Assembly (NCBI GenBank): GCA_028279265.1
Contig: JANQOC010000605.1
Coordinates: forward strand, 1 to 6,515
Length of the DNA: 6,515 bases
Source of the DNA: Hyphomicrobiales bacterium
Lineage (GTDB): Bacteria; Pseudomonadota; Alphaproteobacteria; Rhizobiales; CAYWUX01
Direction: 5' to 3'
Part shown: in pieces, positions 1-5,564 of the stretch
Layout of the letters: each line of letters opens with the position of its first letter
How positions within the stretch are numbered: the stretch's first letter is position 1
Translations under genes and position numbers: made by a program
The notes under the pieces: model-generated
What the model was told of the DNA's origin: nothing
The model's database searches: none
The model's input: the letters and a program-made list of their open reading frames with translations, nothing else

Positions 1-383
1 CCGCTTGGCGGCAGGTCAATGGCATACAAAGTTGTCGCTTTCGGTGGCTGGGTAAGATTCGAATGATCCGTATGCCAGGAGCCACCACGGGGATCTATAT
101 TTTTGCCGCTACGTTTGTCGAAAGGCTTGTTGACGAGTTCCTCCACGGCTTCGTAACCCTTAAGCCGATAGGTCGCCGTCACAGGCGGCATGGGTTCTCC
201 CAGTTTTTGTGCCGCGGCAACAAATTCATCGGCCGTGGGAAAACTCTGATTTCGAAATACAAGAACAAGATTCTCTGTGAAAGCCTGTTCAATATTTTCG
301 AGTGAGGAAGAATCCAGAGGGGTCGTTAGATCGATATCTTCAACTTCCGCACCCAGAGATTCTCCAAGTTTCCTCACTCGCAT
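1..383 (-). CDS. TauD/TfdA-family 2-oxoglutarate-dependent dioxygenase, N-terminal part (runs off the left edge)
   Basis: I translated this frame directly: it stays open from the ATG at 383-381 to position 1, giving 127 full codons and no stop. The N-terminus carries LGAEVEDIDL (residues 10-19), the usual opening of TauD/TfdA enzymes. NLVLVFRNQ (38-46) and the LGEP stretch (61-64) also fit the family. WHTDHSN (103-109) supplies the HxD iron-binding pair, His104 and Asp106. The distal His and the 2-oxoglutarate-binding Arg should lie beyond the window, so catalytic completeness cannot be judged. Family members hydroxylate small organic substrates such as taurine, aryloxyalkanoates or sulfate esters, using Fe(II), O2 and 2-oxoglutarate in the cytoplasm; the substrate here is unknown. 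A GTG codon directly precedes the ATG in frame and could also be the start. The gene follows the alpha/beta hydrolase by 4 nt, so co-transcription is very likely. Confidence 0.9.
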   Translation of the reverse strand, partial: MRVRKLGESLGAEVEDIDLTTPLDSSSLENIEQAFTENLVLVFRNQSFPTADEFVAAAQKLGEPMPPVTATYRLKGYEAVEELVNKPFDKRSGKNIDPRGGSWHTDHSNLTQPPKATTLYAIDLPPS

Positions 384-387
384 CACG

Positions 388-1305
388 TCACCCTCTGTAG
401 ACTTGTTCCGGAAGCTCGAAAAAAGATTGCAAGATGTGATAAACCAGCTTGTAGTTTTTCTGCTGGAAACTCGCGTGTGAAATTCCGGGCATGACTGCAA
501 ATTGCTTGTCGGCATTTGGTAACGCATTGAAAAAATTGACTAAATCTTCAAAGCCCGCAATGCCGTCATATTGACCGCGCATGACAATCGTCGGAACGGG
601 AATTTTTGCAGGATCTATGATCGGCAGTTTCGTGCACATGTCGATGTAGGTTCCGGTAGGTACGGAGTCATCGAGCGCGACGATCGCATCGGCAAAGGCG
701 TCCACGACTTTGTCATCGGCAGTACCGGGATGGTCGCGTGTAAAGATTGACTGGACGAAAGCCTTGTCCATGGGGCGGCGATTGCTTTCCAGGAACTGGG
801 GCAGCTTTTTTCTCCGGTCTTCGAGAGTCGGGCTACCCTCACCGGTCCAGACAAATGCATCCAGAGCCAGCCGTTTCACCCGGTCCGGATGCCACTCTGT
901 AAACTTCGCCGCTCTCAGTGCACCCGAAGAAATTCCGTAAACCAGCAGAGGACCACAGTTCCGCAGTTTCTGAATATATTCGCTCGCAGCTGTGAGATCA
1001 TGTGCGCCATTGTCAATGTCACAAGTAATATCCCGGCTCTTGTCCGACCGGCCATAGCCTTCCATATCGACGCACCAGGTGTCGTAGCCCAGGCGCGCAA
1101 ACACGTCCATGGCCGAAGAGTCGGTCATTCCCGGAACCTGAAGGTCGAATGTGGGTGTCGAAGCCATGGAAGATCCGTGGACGAACAGGATTGTGCCTTT
1201 CTTATTGTCCGGGGATGTAACGTATTTTTCCCACAGAAATAATTTCAAATTCTCTTTTGTGGTCCAGTGTTCCTCGCCTGTTACTGTTTCTTCTGTATTA
1301 TTCAC
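388..1305 (-). CDS. Alpha/beta hydrolase fold protein
   Basis: The protein has 305 residues, is probably cytoplasmic, and shows no signal peptide. LFVHGSS (40-46) is the HG oxyanion strand-loop. VDMEGYGRSD (79-88) is the conserved DxxGxGxS-like loop after strand 4. GISSG (124-128) is the nucleophile elbow with Ser126. MRGQYDG (242-248) gives Asp247 and GISHASF (274-280) gives His277, so the Ser-Asp-His triad is complete. Residues about 155-225 form the lid between strands 6 and 7. The family covers esterases, lactonases and C-C bond hydrolases; a Ser rather than Asp nucleophile argues against haloalkane dehalogenase. The substrate cannot be told. The start is GTG at 1305-1303: an in-frame stop lies further upstream with no other canonical start between, and the next Met (47) would remove the HG strand. 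The Shine-Dalgarno is weak (TGGAA). It leads the operon with the dioxygenase gene. Confidence 0.9.
   Translation of the reverse strand: MNNTEETVTGEEHWTTKENLKLFLWEKYVTSPDNKKGTILFVHGSSMASTPTFDLQVPGMTDSSAMDVFARLGYDTWCVDMEGYGRSDKSRDITCDIDNGAHDLTAASEYIQKLRNCGPLLVYGISSGALRAAKFTEWHPDRVKRLALDAFVWTGEGSPTLEDRRKKLPQFLESNRRPMDKAFVQSIFTRDHPGTADDKVVDAFADAIVALDDSVPTGTYIDMCTKLPIIDPAKIPVPTIVMRGQYDGIAGFEDLVNFFNALPNADKQFAVMPGISHASFQQKNYKLVYHILQSFFELPEQVYRG
391..396 (-). promoter_or_regulatory. Ribosome binding site of the dioxygenase, inside the end of the hydrolase gene
   Basis: The minus strand reads AGAGGG here, formed by the last two codons (Arg-Gly) of the upstream hydrolase. It lies 7 nt before the dioxygenase ATG at 383. 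A ribosome binding site inside the upstream gene suggests translational coupling and supports the chosen start. Confidence 0.6.
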
Positions 1306-1442
1306 GTTATTATTCCATTCAATGGTTGAGATTGTTGTTTGATTTCAGACGACTTTATCATGTCATTGAAATTTCTAAAAACAGTTTGAGTGTTTCAAGG
1401 GAACACTCGTCGTTGGATCGATAGTAAAAAGGTCTTGCTCGC
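1306..1442. promoter_or_regulatory. Divergent intergenic region between the hydrolase operon and the antiporter gene
   Basis: This 137-bp spacer must hold promoters for both divergent units. On the plus strand TATCAT (1356-1361, 5 of 6 to the -10 consensus) follows TTGTTG (1332-1337, 3 of 6 to the -35 consensus) at 18 bp, a weak candidate promoter for the antiporter. On the minus strand TTGAAA (1398-1393) is a -35-like element, but its best -10 match (TAGAAA) is only 15 bp away. Neither promoter is convincing. A clear dyad at 1388-1408 is listed separately. The antiporter has an AAGG ribosome site (1429-1432) 10 nt before its ATG. Confidence 0.45.
1388..1408. repeat. Inverted repeat, candidate operator in the divergent promoter region
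   Basis: GAGTGTT (1388-1394) and AACACTC (1402-1408) are perfect 7-bp inverted arms around a 7-nt spacer. Counting one T/G mismatch, the symmetry extends to 9-bp arms around a 3-nt centre. The dyad lies 34 bp before the antiporter ATG and 82 bp before the hydrolase GTG. A dimeric regulator site is the likeliest reading. A transcribed hairpin is possible, but no T-run follows on either strand, so a terminator is unlikely. Confidence 0.45.
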
Positions 1443-3263
1443 ATGGCTGAACCCGGACTCACGCAAGCCGCCCTTTTCTTGGGCGCTTCCGCAATCGCCG
1501 CCCCTCTGGCGAAAAAATTGAGGATCGGATCCGTACTCGGATATCTGGGTGCGGGGGTTTTAATCGGTCCCTTCGGAATCGGACTGATTTACTCTGTCTA
1601 TGATGTCGAGAACATTCTGCACATTGCGGAATTCGGAATAGTATTGCTGCTGTTTATCATCGGACTTGAGCTGAGGCCTCTGCGCCTGTGGTCCATGCGT
1701 CAGGCCGTATTCGGGCTTGGCGGGGCGCAGGTGGGCCTGACCGCGATTGTCCTTTCAATTTGCGGTTTTCTCCTAGGACTTACCCTCAAACAGGCAATTT
1801 TCGTGGGCCTTGCCCTTTCCCTCTCTTCGACTGCCTTTGCGCTGCAGATTCTGGAGGAAAAGGGCGAGCTCAAAATGCGTCATGGGCGACTGGCCTTTTC
1901 AATCTTATTGTTTCAGGACCTCGCTGCGATACCGATGATCGCCATGGTACCGCTATTCATTCCTGCCGGCGTTGAATCCGGAACGGAATTCAGTGCCTGG
2001 TTCGCCATATGGGCGATCGCAACGATACTCTTTATTATCGTTGTCGGTAGATTTCTGCTTAATCGCATTTATCGCATTGTCGCTGCCACGAAAGTTAAGG
2101 AAGCGATGACCGCCAGCGCACTACTGACAGTTGTCGGTGTCGCACTGCTGATGCAGTATGCCGGGCTCTCGGCCGCCCTGGGAGCCTTTATCGCCGGAGC
2201 ACTGCTCGCTGACTCTGAATATCGTCATGAAATCGAGGCCAATATTGCCCCTTTCGAAGGTTTGCTCCTAGGCTTATTTTTCACAGCGATCGGAATGAAC
2301 TTGAACCTTCACCTGCTTATCCAGGAACCCTTGAAAATATTGTTTCTTGTTGCTCTCGTGCTGGTGGTCAAAATCGCGATTAACTACGGTCTCGGCCGTG
2401 CGCAGAATCTTGATCCCAGGGGAGCCCGTCGGATGGCCATATCCGTATCCCAGGACGGAGAGTTTGCATTCGTGCTTCTCACGTCCGCGGTGGCTCTAAG
2501 TGTCGTGGAACCGGAACTCGCAGCCCTGCTCTCGGTCGTCGTTACCCTGACCATGGTCTCCACACCTATTCTGCTTGGCTTTGATGATCTGTTTAAACCC
2601 AAACAAACTGCTACGGCTGACAATTTTGATGAAATGCCTGAAGATTCCGGACATGTCATCATCGCCGGCTTTGGGAGGTTCGGCCAGATTGTCGCGCGCA
2701 TACTCAGCGCCAAAAGGATTTCGTTTACGGCGCTGGACAGCAGCTCCGAGCGCGTCGATTTCGTAAAGAGGTTCGGGTCCAAGATCTACTATGGTGACCC
2801 TGCCCGGCCCGACATTCTTCGTGCCGCCAAAGCCGATCAAGCGAAGTGTTTCATTCTGGCTATTGATGATGTTGAGGATTCGCTGAAAGTGGCAGCGTCT
2901 GTCAGGCACAGTTACCCGGACTTGCCGGTGTTTGCCCGTGCCCGCGACAGACTGCATGTACACAAGCTTATGGATCTCGGTGTCCAGGTTATCTTCAGGG
3001 AAACATTCTATTCGGCGCTGAAACTCTCCCAGGAGGTTCTCGTCGAATACGGTCTCAAAGAAAGCGAAGCCGAACGTCTGGTTGAAACATTCCGGGCTCA
3101 CGATCAAAAAAGATTATACGACGATTACGAGCACTTCACCGATGTTGAAAAACTGCGGTTGCAGGCCAAGAAATCCGCTCAGGAACTCGAAGATCTCTTC
3201 GAACAGGATTTACAGGAGCCATTACTGGATGAATTGAACAAGGTGGATTCTAAGAGTTCGTGA
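1443..3263 (+). CDS. KefB/KefC-type potassium/proton antiporter (CPA2 family) with RCK domain
   Basis: At 606 residues it matches full-length KefB/KefC. Residues about 5-380 are a hydrophobic exchanger domain of roughly 12-13 membrane segments. They include GYLGAGVLIGP (33-43), LFIIGLELRP (70-79), the conserved Gln-Asp pair in LLFQDLAAIP (155-164; Asp159), GLLLGLFFTAIGM (273-285) and SQDGEFAFVL (336-345). A linker (381-402) leads to a cytoplasmic RCK-N Rossmann domain: GFGRFG (409-414) is the nucleotide loop, Asp432 ends strand 2, and YYGDPARPDILRAA (449-462), FARARD (497-502) and FRETF (518-522) match Kef proteins. The tail (540-606) is charged and helical. Known relatives export K+ in exchange for H+, are held shut by glutathione and are opened by its electrophile adducts. 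The Kef regulatory loop HALESDIEPF reads HEIEANIAPF here (262-271). No KefF/KefG-like partner gene lies nearby. The choice between KefB and KefC is not possible. Stop-to-stop gap to the regulator is 7 bp. Confidence 0.95.
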   Translation: MAEPGLTQAALFLGASAIAAPLAKKLRIGSVLGYLGAGVLIGPFGIGLIYSVYDVENILHIAEFGIVLLLFIIGLELRPLRLWSMRQAVFGLGGAQVGLTAIVLSICGFLLGLTLKQAIFVGLALSLSSTAFALQILEEKGELKMRHGRLAFSILLFQDLAAIPMIAMVPLFIPAGVESGTEFSAWFAIWAIATILFIIVVGRFLLNRIYRIVAATKVKEAMTASALLTVVGVALLMQYAGLSAALGAFIAGALLADSEYRHEIEANIAPFEGLLLGLFFTAIGMNLNLHLLIQEPLKILFLVALVLVVKIAINYGLGRAQNLDPRGARRMAISVSQDGEFAFVLLTSAVALSVVEPELAALLSVVVTLTMVSTPILLGFDDLFKPKQTATADNFDEMPEDSGHVIIAGFGRFGQIVARILSAKRISFTALDSSSERVDFVKRFGSKIYYGDPARPDILRAAKADQAKCFILAIDDVEDSLKVAASVRHSYPDLPVFARARDRLHVHKLMDLGVQVIFRETFYSALKLSQEVLVEYGLKESEAERLVETFRAHDQKRLYDDYEHFTDVEKLRLQAKKSAQELEDLFEQDLQEPLLDELNKVDSKSS

Positions 3264-3270
3264 CCGATCA

Positions 3271-4254
3271 CTACACGGTGGCTTCACTCACAACTTTTTC
3301 GTCCTGATAATCATTGTTTTTCTTGGCCATTTTTTCCAGCCAGTATCGGAACACGGCGACTTCCGATTTGTTAGCATTGTCTTTCGAGCAAATGGAATAG
3401 TAGGCAAAAAGGTTCGACACCGACAATTCGAATGGTTTCACCAGGCGACCCGCGGCGATATCGTCTTGCACGAGAACACTACGTCCGAGAACGATGCCCT
3501 GGCCCTCGATCGCTGCCTCGATGGCCATGGCCGATGTGCTGAACCGCGTTCCCCGAGTGGCTTCTACATTGGTTGCCCCCGCCGCCTCAAGCCACATAGC
3601 CCAATCCGGGAATGTTGTATGGAATCGGACACCTTCATTGGTGTAATGCATGTAGCCTTCATCGTGGATGAGGTCAAAATTTGCAAGATCGTCAGGGCTA
3701 TCCAGCGGCCGGTCTTTCCCTAACAGGGAGGGGCTGCATACGGGAAAAGCCGTTTCCGGAAAAAGATAGTCAACGTGATATCCGGCGTAATGTCCGGGAC
3801 CGAAACGAACAACAATGTCGACATCCTCATTGGTAAGGGCCTCTTCCGTGGCATCCTTCAATAAGGGAGCGGCGGCGACCCGGACATCTATATCGGGATT
3901 TTCCTCTTTGAAGTCGGGTATGCGCGGAATAAGCCATTTCATTGCAAATGAACCGGCACTGCCAACGGTGAGCTGCTTGCGGCGATCCATTGAACGAAGT
4001 TGATCGGAAACCATGAATATCTTATTGAACGCGTCGCTCAAGGACGGAACCATGAGACGACCGGCATCGGTCAACTGCAGCTTTCGCCGCGATGGCTGAA
4101 ACAGTTTCAGTTCATAAAAATCTTCAACGGCTTTGATCTGATGACTGACAGCGGATGGTGTTACATTCAGTTCTTTTGCGGCCTTGGTGACACTCATGTG
4201 TCGGGCGGTCGCTTCAAAAGCGCGCAAGGCGTTTAATGGTGGTAGGTTTTTCAT
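3271..4254 (-). CDS. LysR-family transcriptional regulator, GcvA-like
   Basis: This 327-residue protein is a cytoplasmic DNA-binding regulator. The N-terminal winged HTH (about 5-65) opens with LPPLNALRAFEATARH (4-19), the GcvA-subgroup signature, followed by SVTKAAKELNVTPSAVSHQI (21-40) and LTDAG (61-65). The effector-binding domain (about 95-305) shows GSFAMKWLIPRIPDF (101-115), DVDIVVRFGPG (144-154) and GQGIVLG (251-257), again typical of GcvA-like proteins. The tail after 307 is charged and slightly longer than usual. The ATG at 4254 gives the expected family N-terminus, although no clear Shine-Dalgarno precedes it. It is divergent from the LigI-like amidohydrolase across 384 bp, which makes that gene, and itself, the most likely targets. 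The antiporter is less likely because it is convergent. The inducer is unknown. Confidence 0.95.
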   Translation of the reverse strand: MKNLPPLNALRAFEATARHMSVTKAAKELNVTPSAVSHQIKAVEDFYELKLFQPSRRKLQLTDAGRLMVPSLSDAFNKIFMVSDQLRSMDRRKQLTVGSAGSFAMKWLIPRIPDFKEENPDIDVRVAAAPLLKDATEEALTNEDVDIVVRFGPGHYAGYHVDYLFPETAFPVCSPSLLGKDRPLDSPDDLANFDLIHDEGYMHYTNEGVRFHTTFPDWAMWLEAAGATNVEATRGTRFSTSAMAIEAAIEGQGIVLGRSVLVQDDIAAGRLVKPFELSVSNLFAYYSICSKDNANKSEVAVFRYWLEKMAKKNNDYQDEKVVSEATV

Positions 4255-4293
4255 GCCAATATTTATATTACAATTACTAAATAAAAAAATGAA

Positions 4294-4320
4294 AATATAT
4301 CATTTGTTAGATTAATTCAA
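4294..4320 (-). promoter_or_regulatory. Candidate sigma-70-type promoter of the LysR gene
   Basis: On the minus strand TTGAAT (4320-4315) is followed, 15 bp on, by TATATT (4299-4294, 5 of 6). A 17-bp spacing gives TATTTT instead. Transcription would begin near 4287, leaving about 33 nt before the ATG. The region is so AT-rich that chance matches are common, so support is modest. Confidence 0.35.
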
Positions 4321-4332
4321 GTATAATATAAT

Positions 4333-4347
4333 TTTCCGATAGTGAAA
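4333..4347. promoter_or_regulatory. Candidate LysR-type binding site (T-N11-A dyad)
   Basis: TTTC (4333-4336) and GAAA (4344-4347) are inverted arms around 7 nt, and the TTC-N7-GAA core satisfies the LTTR T-N11-A rule. Its centre lies about 53 bp upstream of the predicted LysR transcription start, a usual position for LTTR binding. It also sits just downstream of the TATAAT on the other strand. The motif is short and degenerate. Confidence 0.3.
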
Positions 4348-4352
4348 TTGTT

Positions 4353-4383
4353 GCCAATAAGTTCGGCTAACGAACAAACTGGC
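4353..4383. repeat. Two-part inverted repeat in the LysR/amidohydrolase intergenic region
   Basis: GTTCG (4361-4365) and CGAAC (4371-4375) are perfect arms around GCTAA. GCCA (4353-4356) and TGGC (4380-4383) form a second matched pair, with symmetric 4-nt gaps and the same centre (4368). Ten of the 13 arm positions pair. It could be an operator or an RNA hairpin with an internal loop in an amidohydrolase leader. Confidence 0.45.
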
Positions 4384-4497
4384 GCGGAAGAATGTGAAGA
4401 ACCAGCTTTGGGTTTCCACGACGAAATATGACTTTTTTTCACGACCCGCTTGGCGTATGAAGTGGGCAGAAAAACAAACAACAGGCTGCAACTTGTT

Positions 4498-4516
4498 TGC
4501 GGACAAATAATCCGCA
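4498..4516. repeat. Inverted repeat upstream of the amidohydrolase gene
   Basis: TGCGGA (4498-4503) and TCCGCA (4511-4516) are perfect 6-bp inverted arms around a 7-nt AT-rich spacer (CAAATAA). This resembles a dimeric regulator site or a small hairpin. It lies 122 bp before the amidohydrolase ATG. No T-run follows, so it is not a terminator. Confidence 0.4.
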
Positions 4517-4638
4517 TTCAAGGTGCCTTATCCAACCGAGGGCAGGAACGAAAAGAGCAATTGAACAATTTTAGAGCCGCGTTTCCCGCTAGAAGCCTAA
4601 GTCAGCAATATCTTCCCTAGAACAGATCAGAATTTGTA

Positions 4639-5535
4639 ATGCTTCAAAAACAGTCCCAGAATCTGGAATCTTTATGCCCATCCCCAAATCCAGATGTTAG
4701 TGCACCGGGCTTTGCGGTTCCCAAAGGTGCCTGTGACAGCCACTTTCATGTATTCGGGCCAGAAAAATTGTATCCCTACAACGACTCAAGGGACTACACA
4801 CCTCCAGATGCTTCCCTGAGTACTGCGAGGAAAATGCATCAGGTCCTGGGCATAGAGAGAGGCGTTATTACACAGCCGAGCGTTTACGGTACGGATAACC
4901 GGGCGACTCTGGATGCTTTGGCGACGGATCCTAAAAATCTGCGCGCCCTTATAGCCCTGGAAACCACGGCGACGGATGAGGAAATTGAAGGATTTCATGC
5001 GCGGGGTGTTCGAGGCTTTCGGCTGAATTTTGTCGACAAGGGCGGGTTGCCGTTTGATTCTGCATCCGAGATGAAGAGTTTTTCGAACCGGCTTCGTGAC
5101 TTCGGATGGCATCTGGAAGTACTGCTGAAAGTCGACCAGTATTCCGAGTTAAAAGATGTCTTTGCAGAATTTCCGATCCCGGTTGTTTTTGGCCACAAAG
5201 GATATATGAAAACCGGGCAAGGCCTTGAACATCAGGGATTCCGGGATCTCCTTGACTTATTGGAGCGCGGTCATATCTGGATTAAACTCACCGGTGCCTA
5301 CAGGATCACGGCACGCACAAGTCCCCCTTACGATGATGTCGTTCCATTCGCAAAGAAGCTCATCGAAACGAAACCCGACCGGATGTTGTGGGGATCGGAC
5401 TGGCCCCATCCCCACTATTACCACCAAATGCCCAGCGATACCTATCTGCTCAACCAGCTAAAGGATTGGACAGAGGATGAGTCGGTTATCCGGAAGATAC
5501 TGGTGACCAATCCAGAGTCGCTGTACGGATTTTAG
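4639..5535 (+). CDS. Amidohydrolase-superfamily protein, 2-pyrone-4,6-dicarboxylate hydrolase (LigI)-like
   Basis: The 298-residue TIM-barrel hydrolase has the usual length of LigI-like proteins. ACDSHFHVFGP (31-41) carries the HxH pair His35/His37 at the end of strand 1. DYTPPDAS (52-59), TQPSVYGTDN (78-87) and ARGVRGFRLNFV (121-132) are family hallmarks. FGHKG (184-188) gives His186, WIKLTGAYR (214-222) matches strand 6, and LWGSDWPHP (250-258) supplies the catalytic Asp254. LigI itself opens the PDC lactone in lignin-aromatic breakdown without a bound metal. Related proteins act on other lactones, so the substrate here is inferred only to class. The residue before His186 is Gly, where many relatives have Asp. 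The ATG at 4639 lacks a clear Shine-Dalgarno, but an in-frame stop at 4618-4620 rules out much extension. The gene is divergent from the LysR regulator, its probable controller, and convergent with the DapA-like gene. Confidence 0.9.
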   Translation: MLQKQSQNLESLCPSPNPDVSAPGFAVPKGACDSHFHVFGPEKLYPYNDSRDYTPPDASLSTARKMHQVLGIERGVITQPSVYGTDNRATLDALATDPKNLRALIALETTATDEEIEGFHARGVRGFRLNFVDKGGLPFDSASEMKSFSNRLRDFGWHLEVLLKVDQYSELKDVFAEFPIPVVFGHKGYMKTGQGLEHQGFRDLLDLLERGHIWIKLTGAYRITARTSPPYDDVVPFAKKLIETKPDRMLWGSDWPHPHYYHQMPSDTYLLNQLKDWTEDESVIRKILVTNPESLYGF

Positions 5536-5564
5536 AGCCTGGAATTTCCTCGATTGCCAAAAAC
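5536..5564. other. Short convergent spacer between the amidohydrolase and DapA-like genes
   Basis: The two stops are separated by 29 bp. GCCTG (5537-5541) and CAGGC (5566-5570) are matched arms around a 24-nt loop, and GGAATTTCC inside is a small palindrome. The stem is short, the loop long and no T-run follows, so a bidirectional terminator is not established. Confidence 0.3.

Larger units (their letters stand above)
4255..4638. promoter_or_regulatory. Long divergent intergenic region between the LysR gene and the amidohydrolase gene
   Basis: No protein I can support lies here. The first 81 bp (4255-4335) contain only 11 G/C bases, in sharp contrast to the rest of the window, and probably hold the promoters. 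From 4340 on the composition is ordinary and includes three dyads, listed separately. On the plus strand TATAAT (4322-4327) is a perfect -10 hexamer but lacks a good -35. If used, it would give a leader of about 300 nt for the amidohydrolase. I see no convincing promoter closer to 4639. A TTTTTTT run (4433-4439) follows no stable stem, so it is not read as a terminator. Confidence 0.6.

Noticed and set aside
1..10. CCGCTTGGCG occurs at 1-10 and again at 4446-4455
   Set aside because: A single shared 10-mer is expected by chance in a window of this size. The flanks differ, and one copy is within a coding region.
63..480. Plus-strand open frames of 67-80 codons at the left edge
   Set aside because: They are antisense to the dioxygenase and hydrolase genes and have no recognisable features.
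2496..3107. 203-codon minus-strand open frame inside the antiporter gene
   Set aside because: It lies wholly antisense to a clearly coding Kef RCK domain, its translation resembles no family, and it has no separate support.
4433..4439. Run of seven T as a possible terminator
   Set aside because: No stable GC-rich stem precedes it on the plus strand, and no stem precedes the matching A-run on the other strand.
4312..4521. Two overlapping 66-69-codon minus-strand open frames between the LysR and amidohydrolase genes
   Set aside because: The translations show no recognisable domain and end in the AT-rich promoter patch. An AAGG before one ATG is the only support, so they are treated as chance.
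4342..4620. Plus-strand frame that is open apart from one TGA at 4429-4431, in phase with the amidohydrolase
   Set aside because: About 29 and 63 codons without ATG in the second part are not exceptional by chance. The peptides match no family I know, and a TAG at 4618-4620 separates them from the amidohydrolase, so neither an N-terminal extension nor a pseudogene is supported.
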